A stretch of DNA of 64,000 bases from Nibribacter roseus. Lineage in GTDB: Bacteria; Bacteroidota; Bacteroidia; Cytophagales; Hymenobacteraceae. Below are positions 1-8,167 of this stretch, piece by piece (positions within the stretch are counted from its first letter, which is position 1; each line of letters starts with the position of its first letter). The DNA lies in assembly GCF_042662225.1 (NCBI RefSeq), contig NZ_JBHSYQ010000006.1, forward strand, positions 293,942-357,941, written 5' to 3'. The notes beneath the pieces were generated by a model. It searched no databases. It had not been told where the DNA came from and was given only the letters and a program-made list of their open reading frames with translations. A program made the position numbers and the translations under genes.

Positions 1-295
1 GAGGATAACGCCTTTTTTCAACATCCCAATATTCAATGCAGCGAATAATGTGACTTTCATCAGTTTGCCCAAGTTGGAGCTCAACTTCATATCTGGCATT
101 ATTTTCAAAATCTGCAAGTAAAAGGTCGAGCCGACCAGATTTATGTTGTTTTCTTTCTCTGTCAATAAGCTCTAATTCTCCTAATCCAATTATTTGAGGG
201 TTCTCTGCAATCCTATCTTGCAACCATATTTCATTAAAGTCAGGATGAGTTTTTAAGTTTAGTTTTTCTGCTGTTGTGAATGTTAATTTTGTCAT
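1..295 (-). CDS. Partial PD-(D/E)XK nuclease-like protein, truncated by window edge
   Basis: Reading from ATG at 295 the frame stays open to base 1, giving 98 N-terminal residues with no stop, so the C-terminus lies outside the window. The visible part contains GELELIDRERKQ, then SGRLDLLLAD, then YEVELQLGQTDESHIIR and IEYWDVEKRRYP. The D-x(n)-E-x-Q arrangement (GRLDLLL ... EVELQ) is the layout of a PD-(D/E)XK-type nuclease core with Gln in place of Lys. Proteins with this N-terminus are usually uncharacterised, some in defence or mobile regions; that is recollection of the family, not a search. The gene is AT-rich compared with the GC-rich helicase that follows and is transcribed away from it. 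Confidence 0.7.
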   Translation of the reverse strand, partial: MTKLTFTTAEKLNLKTHPDFNEIWLQDRIAENPQIIGLGELELIDRERKQHKSGRLDLLLADFENNARYEVELQLGQTDESHIIRCIEYWDVEKRRYP

Positions 296-618
296 TTCAA
301 ACTTATTAAAGTAGCTGCCAACGCGTAAATAATGCACCGGTTCAATTTTTTTACATAACCTCAAATGAGGTCGGTGCAGTTTTTAAAAATAAGAAATAAA
401 TAAGCCTTGATAATATTATATATTATTTTCGAGATACAATATATAAAATTTCATCTTGTTTACAACTTCTTTCCCCAAAAACAGCCCCGAAGTGCAAAAC
501 CACCGCCTCCGCCTGCAAAACCCAGAAAGAAATCGCACCTTTGTAGAAGTTTCGGCGGGGGAACCGTAAAAGGGGAGAACCGCCACCACCTCGGCCGCTG
601 GCCGGAACCATTGCGCCC
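296..618. other. Gene-free stretch before helicase
   Basis: No convincing gene. It holds a compound hairpin at 333-384 and a promoter-like ACCTTTG at 537-543, about 75 bases before the helicase start; no clear TTG box is placed upstream of it. Base composition switches here from AT-rich to GC-rich. Confidence 0.5.
333..384 (+). terminator. Compound hairpin with T-run
   Basis: TGCACCG at 333-339 pairs with CGGTGCA at 372-378, and CCTCA/TGAGG (359-370) forms a second small hairpin inside. It is followed by TTTTT at 380-384. No + strand gene upstream is visible in the window, so it could end a small RNA or be structured 5' sequence. Confidence 0.35.
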
Positions 619-1860
619 ATGAAATTCGAGGATTACCATATCAACCCCGCCATCAAGAAAGCCCTGGACAAACTGGGCTTCAAGAAACCCACCGATATCC
701 AGTTTAAGGCTATTCCGCCCATCTTGAAGGGCGAAGACGTGCTGGCCATCGCGCAGACGGGCACGGGCAAGACCGCCGCGTTTGCCATACCCGTGCTGCA
801 CCTGCTGCATGAGCGCAAGCAGTACGGCCGGCAAGACGGCATCAAGTGCCTGGTCATGGTGCCCACCCGCGAGCTGGCCATCCAGATTACCGAGGTGTTC
901 CACACGCTGGGCAAGCACACCCGCGTAGAGACCATGACCGTGTTTGGCGGGGTGGAGCAGGCGCCCCAGATAGAGAAATTGCAAGACGGCATAGACGTGC
1001 TGGTGGCCACGCCCGGCCGCATGTTTGACCTCGTGAGCCAGGGCCACATCCGGCTGGAGCGCGTAGAAATGCTCATTTTGGACGAGGCCGACCACATGCT
1101 GGACTTGGGCTTCATCAAAGACATCCGCGACGTGCTGCGCCACCTGCCCCGCAAGCGGCAGACGCTGTTCTTCTCGGCTACCATCAATGAGCACATCAAA
1201 GACCTGGCGTACTCGCTCGTGACCAAGCCCATCCGTATCCAGATTTCGCCCAAAGACCCCGTGTCTAAGAACGTGGACCACAGCGTGGCGTACGTGGGCA
1301 TGGACGACAAACGCTACTTTCTGGAGCGCGTGGTGAAAGAGAACGAGGGCAGCAAAATACTGGTGTTCGTGCGCACCAAAGTGCGGGCCGAACGCGTGCA
1401 CAACGCCATGGAGCGCGTGGGCATTATCACCGAAACCCTGCACGGCGACAAAGACCAGAAAGACCGCCTCAACTCGCTCAACCGCTTCAAGCGCGGCGAC
1501 GTGAAAGTGCTCATCGCCACTGACGTGAGCTCCCGCGGCATTGACATACCAAGCGTAGAGTACGTAGTCAACTATGACCTTCCCGACGTGCCCGAAAACT
1601 ACGTGCACCGCGTAGGCCGCACCGGCCGCGGCACCCAGAAAGGCAAATCGGTCTCGTTCTGTGCCCCCGAGGAAAAACCCATTCTGGACGTGATTGAGGA
1701 ATACTTGGGCAAGCCCATCAAAGTCCTAGAAATCAATAAGGAAGATTACACCAGTACCATTGACTTCTCTGCGGAGGTAAAGCCAGATTTGAAGAGTTTG
1801 CTGCGTGAGGTGGAGGAGTTTGAGAATCAGAAGAAAGGGAAGAAGAATAAGAAGAAGTAA
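619..1860 (+). CDS. DEAD-box ATP-dependent RNA helicase (RhlE-like)
   Basis: A 413-residue cytoplasmic RNA helicase. All superfamily 2 motifs are present in order: Q motif near 22-36, Walker A AQTGTGKT at 45-52, PTRELAIQ at 82-89, TPGR at 131-134, DEAD at 155-158, SAT at 186-188, ATDVSSRGID at 300-309 and HRVGRTGR at 330-337. The tail is short and Lys-rich (KKGKKNKKK), as in RhlE/CshA-type enzymes acting on structured RNA or ribosome intermediates. The ATG is preceded by no Shine-Dalgarno. The gene is monocistronic, with a family A palindrome 23 bases after the stop. The exact subfamily is inference; long open frames on the opposite strand are shadows of its high GC. Confidence 0.95.
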   Translation: MKFEDYHINPAIKKALDKLGFKKPTDIQFKAIPPILKGEDVLAIAQTGTGKTAAFAIPVLHLLHERKQYGRQDGIKCLVMVPTRELAIQITEVFHTLGKHTRVETMTVFGGVEQAPQIEKLQDGIDVLVATPGRMFDLVSQGHIRLERVEMLILDEADHMLDLGFIKDIRDVLRHLPRKRQTLFFSATINEHIKDLAYSLVTKPIRIQISPKDPVSKNVDHSVAYVGMDDKRYFLERVVKENEGSKILVFVRTKVRAERVHNAMERVGIITETLHGDKDQKDRLNSLNRFKRGDVKVLIATDVSSRGIDIPSVEYVVNYDLPDVPENYVHRVGRTGRGTQKGKSVSFCAPEEKPILDVIEEYLGKPIKVLEINKEDYTSTIDFSAEVKPDLKSLLREVEEFENQKKGKKNKKK

Positions 1861-1882
1861 GCGTTTTGGTGAAAGTTTTTGG

Positions 1883-1930
1883 AAACCCGTTTTCGGGCTG
1901 TTTTATGGAAAACAGGCTGAAAACGGGTTT
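1883..1930. repeat. Family A palindrome, copy 1
   Basis: AAACCCGTTTT ... AAAACGGGTTT inverted arms around the family A core, 23 bases after the helicase stop. The AAACCCG / CGGGTTT outer stem is specific to this copy. Likely 3'-end RNA hairpin. Confidence 0.75.
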
Positions 1931-1965
1931 TATCTTTTCAGTGGATTTACTCAGGCAATTTTCTC

Positions 1966-2003
1966 TGGCGCAAGCGTCCGCTTGTGTCCGCACGCATTGT
2001 TGA
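1966..2003. repeat. Family B repeat, truncated copy
   Basis: Begins TGGCGCAAGCGTCCGCTTG like the complete copies at 5054 and 17111 and shares the following CGCATTG segment with the 5054 copy. It lacks the inverted right arm and runs directly into the family C/D element at 2002, as if interrupted by it. Confidence 0.7.
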
Positions 2004-2112
2004 TACTCCCCCTTTGAAGGGGGCGAAGGGGGTGTTTACACCTGCCGGTCCACGCGTTGTCGATCCTTCTCTTTTGCGGTCATCCCGAGCATCGCCGAGG
2101 GATCTAACGAAG
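2002..2112 (+). repeat. Composite family C/D intergenic element, copy 1
   Basis: The C module (GATACTCCCCCTTTGAAGG, then GTGTTTACA and CCGGTCCACGCGTTG) is followed by the D module (GTCATCCCGAG ... GAGGGATCTAACGAAG). The same two modules occur in inverted orientation at 8913-9024. Non-coding and MITE-like. Confidence 0.7.
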
Positions 2113-2640
2113 AAGCAGTCCTTCTACCAGTTATTTTCCTTCCACCACCGCTTTACCGCCTGCCGTTGTTGTGTGTTATCACCAACAACCTAAAAAGCCT
2201 CTGCTCCCACTGCCTTTGTTGCTAAACCTCTAGGTATGTCTCTCCCTGCTTAGGTTTGTCACTTTTCTCCTTGATGAGAAAAGTAACCAAAAGAATCAAG
2301 AAGCCCTTAAACTCGCTGCCGCTCAAACAGTAATGGCTTCAGTTAATTTACCACCTGGCCCATGTGCGCTGTTCCATAGCGGAAGTGGCTACTGCTAACT
2401 TGAACCTGTATCTCGTGCTCCCGCTAAGCGCCTCGGCGCCTACGGCTTCTGCGTTGCCCGCTCCCGCAGGAGACGCTAAGGTGGGAATGGTTTCTATTCT
2501 TTTTTGAGACTCGCGACTCGTGACTCGTGACTCAGAACTCAGGACTCAGAACTACTCCAAGTCCTGCTAGTGTCTGTGCCAACTGCTGCCGCTGAATCAA
2601 AATATCGAATGAAAGAAGAAAGGAATAAAAGGTGTCTAAA
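2113..2640. other. Gene-free, repeat-derived stretch
   Basis: No supported gene. It contains a CTTTTCTCCTTGATGAGAAA segment (about 2252-2275) of a sort widespread in Bacteroidota intergenic DNA, a GC-rich stretch near 2410-2480, and short tandem GACTCGTGACTC / CAGAACTCAGGACTCAG repeats at about 2507-2552. It looks like accumulated repeat debris. Confidence 0.5.
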
Positions 2641-2651
2641 CATAAGTAGTG

Positions 2652-2678
2652 TTGTGTCGTATTTTATTTTTAGGTTTG
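2652..2678 (+). promoter_or_regulatory. Promoter of TonB receptor gene
   Basis: TTG at 2652-2654 and TAGGTTTG at 2671-2678 match the Bacteroidota -33/-7 pattern (TTG, TAnnTTTG), with a slightly short 16-base spacing. The predicted start site near 2685 leaves a 20-base leader before ATG 2706. Confidence 0.55.
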
Positions 2679-2686
2679 TCTAAAAA
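2667..2686. promoter_or_regulatory. Palindromic operator over the -7 box
   Basis: TTTTTAG at 2667-2673 and CTAAAAA at 2680-2686 form a perfect 7-bp inverted repeat with a 6-base spacer, enclosing the -7 box. The TTAGG...CTAA shape resembles DtxR/MntR-type metal-repressor sites. The regulator is not in the window, so its identity is inference. Confidence 0.5.
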
Positions 2687-2705
2687 TAGTAATTCAATTT
2701 TGAGC

Positions 2706-4967
2706 ATGCGAAAACAACTACTCCTCCTGCTGGCTTCTTTGCTCACTTTTACTGTTGCTGCCCAACAAACAACTATTTCTGGAACAGTGAAAGACGCGCA
2801 GACTCGGGAGCCGTTAGGGTTCTGCAACATCAGCGTTCTGAACTCCACCCTAGGTGCCATGGCCGATGAGAAAGGGAAATTCAAACTCTCTGTTCCGCAT
2901 AATCTTGCTTCTGGTCAGTTGGTGGTTTCTTTTCTGGGGTACCAAAACGACACCCTTCCGCTGCAGTCGGGCAAAACAAACTTTCAGGTGAATTTAAAAC
3001 CCACAGCCGGCAAACTGCAGGAGGTGGTGGTAACGGGCACCATGAAGGAGATGAGCCGGCTGGAGAGTCCGGTGCCGGTGGAGGTGTATGCGCCTGCGTT
3101 TTTCCGGAAGAACCCGACGCCCAGTCTGTTTGAGGCCGTGGGACAGATAAACGGGGTGCAGCCGCAGCTCAACTGTAACGTGTGCAACACCGGCGACATC
3201 CACATCAACGGCATGGAAGGGGCGTACACGCTAATTCTGATAGACGGAATGCCCATTGTCAGCAGCCTTTCGTCGGTGTATGGCCTGAGCGGAATCCCGA
3301 ACAGTTTGGTGGAGCGCATTGAGGTGGTGAAGGGACCGGCGGCGTCTTTGTACGGGTCGGAGGCGATGGGCGGCATCATCAACGTCATCACCAAAAGTCC
3401 GCTGAAAGCCCCAAAGGTGAGCGCTGAGGTTTTCGGTACCTCGTGGGGCGAGGTCAGTTCAGACGTGGGGCTGAAGTTCAAGGCCGGAAGCGCGCACGCC
3501 TTGATAGGCGTCAACTACTTCCACTACCAAAACCCCGAAGACCGCAACCACGATGGCTTTACCGATATGACGCTGCAGAGCCGTGTGTCGGTGTTCAACA
3601 AGTATGATTTTGTTCGGCCCGAAAACCGGCAGGCCAGCGTGGCGGCGCGGTACGTGTACGAAGATCGCTGGGGCGGGCAAATGAACTGGGGCAAAGAGCA
3701 CCGCGGCTCAGACCAGGTCTACGGCGAAAGCATCTATACCAAACGCTGGGAACTGATCGGGCTGTACCAGCTGCCGGTGCGGGAGCGCATCATATCGCAG
3801 TTTTCTTTGAACCGGCACCAGCAGAATTCGTTCTACGGCACCACGCCTTTCCATGCCGACCAGCTGGTGGGTTTCGGGCAGCTGTACTGGGACAAGCAAC
3901 TGAACGCCCGCCACAGCCTGCTCTTGGGCAGCTCGTTCCGGTACACCTGGTACGATGACAACACCCCCGCCACAGCCACGGCAGATGCTGCTCAACCGCA
4001 GAACCAACCGGTCACCACGCCTTTGCCCGGGCTTTTCGTGCAGGATGAGTGGACGCTCACGGAGAAACACAAACTGCTGCTGGGCTACCGCTATGACTAT
4101 GACAAACGGCACGGGCACATCCAGTCGCCGAGAGTGGCCTACAAATGGACGCCGGGGCCGCAGCACGCCATCAGGGCCAGCTTCGGGACGGGCTACCGCG
4201 TAGTAAGCCTGTTCACCGAAGACCACGCCGCCCTCACCGGAGCCCGTGAGGTAGTCATTACGGAGAGATTGGAGCCAGAGCAGTCCATCAATACCAATTT
4301 GAACTACCTGTGGCAGGCACCGCTGGAACCGTTTCTGCTCACCGTAGATGTAACGGGTTTTTACTCTCGATTCAGCAATAAAATCATAGGTGACTTTGAC
4401 ACCGACCCGCAGAAAATCATTTACGCCAACCTGCAGGGGCATGCGGTGTCTAAAGGCATTTCGGCCAATACAGAATTCTCGTTCTACATTCCCCTGAAAA
4501 TAGCGGCCGGCGTCACGTATATGCAGGTGTACCAGAAACGGGCGGCAGGCGAGGGGCCGCTGGCGAAAGTGGTGCAGCTGCACGCGCCGGAATGGTCCGG
4601 TACCTACTCCGCCAGCTACACTTTCCCGGCGCAACTTACCGTAGACCTGAACGGCACCTGGACCGGCCCTATGCGCTTGCCTATTCTTCCCTATGATTAC
4701 CGTTTTGAATATTCGCCCTGGTTTACCATCATGAACGTGCAACTAACCAAGAAAATGAGTAACGGGCTGGAGGTATTCGGAGGAGTGAAGAACCTGCTCA
4801 ACTTCGTGCCCCAAAACCCCATCATGCGCCCCTTCGACCCCTTTGACCGCACCGTTGATGACCCCATCACGAACCCGCACGGCTACACTTTTGACCCCAG
4901 CTACAACTACGCCTCGTTGCAGGGCATCAGGGGCTTTCTGGGAGTGCGGTATAATCTGCTGAAGTAA
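2706..4967 (+). CDS. TonB-dependent outer-membrane receptor with carboxypeptidase-regulatory-like domain
   Basis: 753 residues from ATG 2706. This start gives a clean signal peptide (MRKQLLLLLAS ... VAAQQ); an upstream in-frame start at 2649 would lie above the predicted promoter. Mature order: a carboxypeptidase-regulatory-like beta domain (about 22-105, ISGTVKDAQTREPLGF), a plug with EVVVTG, LILIDGMPIVSS and VKGPAASLYGSEAMGGIIN, then a 22-strand-type barrel ending in aromatic residues. The plug contains a CNVCNTGDIHINGMEG segment with two cysteines. It would import a siderophore or similar ligand using TonB energy; the ligand is unknown. No SusD partner is adjacent, which argues against glycan uptake. 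The operator over the promoter suggests metal-dependent control. Confidence 0.9.
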   Translation: MRKQLLLLLASLLTFTVAAQQTTISGTVKDAQTREPLGFCNISVLNSTLGAMADEKGKFKLSVPHNLASGQLVVSFLGYQNDTLPLQSGKTNFQVNLKPTAGKLQEVVVTGTMKEMSRLESPVPVEVYAPAFFRKNPTPSLFEAVGQINGVQPQLNCNVCNTGDIHINGMEGAYTLILIDGMPIVSSLSSVYGLSGIPNSLVERIEVVKGPAASLYGSEAMGGIINVITKSPLKAPKVSAEVFGTSWGEVSSDVGLKFKAGSAHALIGVNYFHYQNPEDRNHDGFTDMTLQSRVSVFNKYDFVRPENRQASVAARYVYEDRWGGQMNWGKEHRGSDQVYGESIYTKRWELIGLYQLPVRERIISQFSLNRHQQNSFYGTTPFHADQLVGFGQLYWDKQLNARHSLLLGSSFRYTWYDDNTPATATADAAQPQNQPVTTPLPGLFVQDEWTLTEKHKLLLGYRYDYDKRHGHIQSPRVAYKWTPGPQHAIRASFGTGYRVVSLFTEDHAALTGAREVVITERLEPEQSINTNLNYLWQAPLEPFLLTVDVTGFYSRFSNKIIGDFDTDPQKIIYANLQGHAVSKGISANTEFSFYIPLKIAAGVTYMQVYQKRAAGEGPLAKVVQLHAPEWSGTYSASYTFPAQLTVDLNGTWTGPMRLPILPYDYRFEYSPWFTIMNVQLTKKMSNGLEVFGGVKNLLNFVPQNPIMRPFDPFDRTVDDPITNPHGYTFDPSYNYASLQGIRGFLGVRYNLLK

Positions 4968-4976
4968 AAGAGGAGG

Positions 4977-5018
4977 GCGATTTGGAGCTGTTTTTTTGAA
5001 ACTAGGCTGAAAACGGGT
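4977..5018. repeat. Family A palindrome, degenerate copy 2
   Basis: TTTGGAGCTG, TTTTTTTGAAA and AGGCTGAAAACGGG resemble the family A core with a damaged left arm. It lies 10 bases after the receptor stop, in a convergent gap. Confidence 0.5.
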
Positions 5019-5053
5019 GTCATTCTGTAGCCGCATTAATAATTTTTTTTTTA

Positions 5054-5126
5054 TGGCGCAAGCGTCCGCTTGTGTCCGAACGCATTGCTGAAATAAACGT
5101 GTGGACTCAAGCGGACGCTTGCGCCA
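5054..5126. repeat. Family B inverted repeat, complete copy
   Basis: TGGCGCAAGCGTCCGCTTG at 5054-5072 pairs with its exact complement at 5108-5126, with a 35-base spacer. It sits in the convergent gap between the TonB receptor and the FAD/Rieske gene. The copy at 17111 has identical arms. Confidence 0.8.
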
Positions 5127-5157
5127 GGTTAGAGTAGTATTTGATTAGAAGAACGAC

Positions 5158-6759
5158 CTACTTTTTCAAAGCCTTTCTGATAAAATAAGCTCCGGCCAAG
5201 GCGGTACCGGCAAAGAAAACCGCCGAGGATAGTTTCTTGAACCTGTTCACGGTGCTGGGCTTGCCTTCCATTTTGGAGAGGTTGTAGTAGGCGGGGCCTT
5301 CGAGTACTTTGCCCTCAAAGTCGAAGCGGCTGCCGTGGCAGGGGCAATCCCAGCTGGTCTCTGATTTATTCCAGTGCACCACGCAGCCCATGTGGGTACA
5401 CATGGCAGACACTACGTGCAAGTGGCCGGAGTGGTCGCGGTAGGCGCCATAGTTCTTGCCGTCTATCTCTACGTTTTTACCTTCACCCACCGGAATTTCA
5501 TCTAGCTTTTCTACCTGACTGCGGTACGGCAGGTCCTTAATGAGCTGCATCATCACATCGGTGTTCTCCTTCATGAACTTGCCAGCCGACTTCATGGGGT
5601 TGTGCCGGTTAGGGGAGTACATATCGGCGTATGGATTTTCCTTGCCCAATATGAGGTCGCTGATGACCATGGCGGCCAGGGTGCCGTAGGTGAGGCCATC
5701 GGCGGCGTAACCGGTGCCCACGTAAATGCCGGAATCTTTGTCGCGCTGACCAATGTAGGGCAGACCGTCGGCGGGTTTGTATTGCTGGGCACCCCAACGG
5801 TATTCAACAGATTTTACATCGAACCGCTCCCGCACGTACTGCTCCAGCTTCTGGAAGTTCTCCTGGTTGTTTTCTTTGTGCCCCACCTTGTGCGACTCAC
5901 CCAGAACAAGCAGGAAGTGCTCGCCTTGGTCGTTGGTGTAGGTGCGCAGCGAGTGGTGGTGCATGGCGTGGTAGTTCCAGTAGGTGCCTTCGGGGTAGGG
6001 CTGGTTTAGTTTCACGCCCAGCGCATACTCGCGGTAAGGCCCCAGCAGCGTATGCAGAAACCAAATGCCCTTGGGCGTATGGGTGGCGTGCACTACCTGC
6101 TTGGCCCGCACCTTTCCGTGCTGGGTGTGTACCACATGGGTATCGCCTTCGTCTACCTTCAATACTTTGCTGTTCTCGAAAATCTGGCAGTTAGGCCCAG
6201 CCGTGTGGCGGGCGAGGCTTTTTACATACACCATGGGGTTGAACTGCGCCTGGTGGTCTAGCCTGAACGCGGAACCGATGGGAAAAGGCAGGGGCGAAGT
6301 GGTGTCAAAATGCGCGGGAGTGCCTGCGGCCTGGGCTATCTCAAACTCGTTGCGGATGAATTCGTCTTCTTCGGCGTGCTCGGTGGTCAGGTAAAATGGA
6401 ATCCGTTTGAAGTGGCAGTCGATGGAGAATTTGTTCGTCAAGCTCTCAATCATATCAACCGCCGAAGCTCTGGAAGCCATCACTCTGCTCACCGTTTCCT
6501 GGTCGTACTTGGTTTTGAGTTTCTGCAGGTACTCGCCTACGTAAGAATAGAGGTTTCCGGTGGAATAGCCCGTGGTACTTTCGGCTACTTGCAAAGCTTC
6601 CAGCACGACCACCCGCTTGCCGGCGGAGGCCAAAAGATGCGCCGTGGTGATACCGGTAATACCGCCGCCAATAATGGCCACGTCGGCTTCAATTTCTTCG
6701 TGTAAAGTAGGGTAATGCGTAGCTTCGGCATCTTGCCGCCAGATAGAAGTTGTCTTCAT
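5158..6759 (-). CDS. FAD-dependent oxidoreductase with C-terminal Rieske domain
   Basis: 533 residues from ATG 6759 (a 12-residue longer start exists at 6795). An N-terminal DAO-type FAD domain has IIGGGITGITTAH at about 29-41; a Rieske 2Fe-2S domain near 440-490 has CTHMGC and CPCHGSRFDFEGK, with both Cys-x-His and Cys-x2-His ligand pairs. The last ~25 residues (SSAVFFAGTALAGAYFIRKA) are hydrophobic with a Lys tail and may be a membrane anchor. The family is known as FAD oxidoreductase plus Rieske (YhfW-like); the substrate is unknown. It converges on the TonB receptor and diverges from the SDR gene. The Rieske domain implies electron transfer, but a partner redox protein is not seen nearby. 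Confidence 0.92.
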   Translation of the reverse strand: MKTTSIWRQDAEATHYPTLHEEIEADVAIIGGGITGITTAHLLASAGKRVVVLEALQVAESTTGYSTGNLYSYVGEYLQKLKTKYDQETVSRVMASRASAVDMIESLTNKFSIDCHFKRIPFYLTTEHAEEDEFIRNEFEIAQAAGTPAHFDTTSPLPFPIGSAFRLDHQAQFNPMVYVKSLARHTAGPNCQIFENSKVLKVDEGDTHVVHTQHGKVRAKQVVHATHTPKGIWFLHTLLGPYREYALGVKLNQPYPEGTYWNYHAMHHHSLRTYTNDQGEHFLLVLGESHKVGHKENNQENFQKLEQYVRERFDVKSVEYRWGAQQYKPADGLPYIGQRDKDSGIYVGTGYAADGLTYGTLAAMVISDLILGKENPYADMYSPNRHNPMKSAGKFMKENTDVMMQLIKDLPYRSQVEKLDEIPVGEGKNVEIDGKNYGAYRDHSGHLHVVSAMCTHMGCVVHWNKSETSWDCPCHGSRFDFEGKVLEGPAYYNLSKMEGKPSTVNRFKKLSSAVFFAGTALAGAYFIRKALKK

Positions 6760-6906
6760 AGGTTTATTTTTCAGGTTTGGTAGAAAGGCATTCAAGGGTA
6801 TACCTACATTAAACGCGATGAATCTGAAAAGGTAGGAGGGGCGGTACTTGAATTCAGGACTTTCACCTGCTCTACTGGATATAACTTGCTTTACTTACTT
6901 CTTGCT

Positions 6907-7072
6907 CTTCCGGATTTGCAATCCGGAAGCGGGTATACAGGGGATTTGTAATCCCCGTTGTTGCGCCATTGAACGGAAAAGCCGCGGAAGTAGTATTTGC
7001 TGCCCTTATCACTTTTATAGCATTATCCGTAAGCCACAGGCTACTTGAGGCAAAGTGGGATTTATAAATCCC
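6907..7072 (+). repeat. Family E REP-like palindrome cluster 1
   Basis: Three short palindromes: CTTCCGGATTTGCAATCCGG (6907 on), GGGGATTTGTAATCCCC (6940-6956) and GGGATTTATAAATCCC (7057-7072). The same order, with the flanking words CTTGCTCTT and CCCGAACAGC, is found reversed at 13823-13970, so both are copies of one composite element. Confidence 0.75.
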
Positions 7073-7095
7073 GAACAGCGACGTCGAGGTTATGG

Positions 7096-7132
7096 TGTTT
7101 TTAGCCTAATTTTCGAAAAACAGCCTAAAAAC
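7096..7132. repeat. Family A palindrome, copy 3
   Basis: GTTTTTAGCCTAATTTT and AAAAACAGCCTAAAAAC arms. Unusual position: in a divergent gap, about 120 bases before the SDR start rather than after a gene. Confidence 0.65.
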
Positions 7133-7254
7133 AGCTCATACCGTTGAGTAGCTAGTTTGAAATACTTTCGTTAGCAAAGGTGAAGTGAGAAGAAGATGAA
7201 TCTCCGCCACTACCTCTGCCGTTCACATAAATCAACATTCAACTACTCAGTCTC

Positions 7255-8034
7255 ATGTCAGCAGCTTATTACTCTTCTAAAGTTGTTCTGATTACCGGAG
7301 GTGCCCAGGGCATAGGATTAGGAATGGCTCAGGCCTTCGCACAAGCCGGGGCAAAGGTTATTATATCAGATGTTGACGCTGAAGCAGGTAAAGAGGCAAT
7401 AGTTCGTCTGGAAGAGCAGCACCTGCAGGCGGAGTTTCTGCCTTGCGATGTAGCCGAGGAAGACCAGGTGAAGCAATTAATGGCTGCAATAGAGCAGAAA
7501 TACAACCAGCTGGACGCGCTCATCAACAATGCCGGAATAGCCTCGCCCGCCCGAAAGCCTTTGGCTGAATTGCCGATGGCAGAATTTGACCAGGTGCTGA
7601 ACGTAAACCTGCGCGGCCCTATGCTATGCACCAAATATGCGTTGCCGCTTCTGCAGAAAGCCGCACACCCCGCTGTGTTGAACATTAGCTCTACCCGCGC
7701 TTTCATGTCGGAGCCCGATACGTTTGCCTACTCGGCCTCCAAAGGCGGGCTGGAGGCGCTCACGCATTCGCTGGCGGTAAGTCTGGGGCCTAAGATACGG
7801 GTAAACGCCATCAGCCCCGGCTGGATTGAAACCGGGCCGTGGGAGAAAAATAGTAAACGTTATGAGCCAGAGCACAGCGAAGAAGACAAAGCCCAGCACC
7901 CGGTGGGCAGGGTTGGGGTGCCGGAAGATGTGGCTGAGGCCGCTCTGTTTCTTTGCTCTGACCAAGCAGGCTTCATTACCGGCCAGAGCCTGATAATAGA
8001 TGGTGGCATGACCGTGAAAATGATTTACCAATAG
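7255..8034 (+). CDS. Short-chain dehydrogenase/reductase
   Basis: 259 residues, standard for a classical SDR. A Rossmann NAD(P) site TGGAQGIG is at 14-21 and NNAG at 91-94. The catalytic Ser at about 145, Tyr159 and Lys163 lie in the YSASK motif, followed by PGWIETG. The C-terminus FITGQSLIIDGGMTVKM is typical. Asp39 after the second strand (IISDVD) favours NAD(H) over NADP(H). The substrate cannot be deduced. Single gene, with a family A palindrome starting 3 bases after the stop. Confidence 0.93.
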   Translation: MSAAYYSSKVVLITGGAQGIGLGMAQAFAQAGAKVIISDVDAEAGKEAIVRLEEQHLQAEFLPCDVAEEDQVKQLMAAIEQKYNQLDALINNAGIASPARKPLAELPMAEFDQVLNVNLRGPMLCTKYALPLLQKAAHPAVLNISSTRAFMSEPDTFAYSASKGGLEALTHSLAVSLGPKIRVNAISPGWIETGPWEKNSKRYEPEHSEEDKAQHPVGRVGVPEDVAEAALFLCSDQAGFITGQSLIIDGGMTVKMIYQ

Positions 8035-8036
8035 AG

Positions 8037-8082
8037 GCGCTGTTTTGGGCCTGATTTCTGAAAAAGAGGCCAAAAATGAAGC
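8037..8082. repeat. Family A palindrome, copy 4
   Basis: TGTTTTGGGCCTGATTT arm with loop CTG and a less perfect right arm (GAGGCCAAAAA), starting 3 bases after the SDR stop. Confidence 0.7.
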
Positions 8083-8124
8083 TTTCAACTAGCCACTACA
8101 TCTGAAAATTTAACTTAGGTGCTG

Positions 8125-8132
8125 AACCTTTG
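8125..8132 (+). promoter_or_regulatory. -7 box of DsbA-like gene
   Basis: AACCTTTG is close to TAnnTTTG and lies about 36 bases before ATG 8168. It rules out the upstream GTG at 8132 as the start. Confidence 0.35.
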
Positions 8133-8167
8133 TGTCGGAGTATTCAGTAAAAGACTTTAGACCAAAG

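Larger units (their letters stand above)
6760..7254. other. Divergent gap with repeats
   Basis: Lies between divergent genes. It contains the family E cluster (6907-7072) and a family A palindrome (7096-7132). I see no gene. Promoters for both flanking genes should lie here but no strong TAnnTTTG match was located. Confidence 0.5.

Noticed and set aside
460..1608. 382-codon open frame on the minus strand opposite the helicase
   Set aside because: It mirrors the high-GC helicase codons, is rich in His, Val and Ala without a domain, and overlaps a complete set of helicase motifs on the other strand.
3708..4742. 344-codon minus-strand frame opposite the TonB receptor
   Set aside because: Shadow of the receptor barrel; no start context or motif.
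6840..7090. Possible tRNA in the palindrome-rich gap
   Set aside because: The palindromes do not form a cloverleaf and there is no TTCGA T-loop with a matching acceptor stem.
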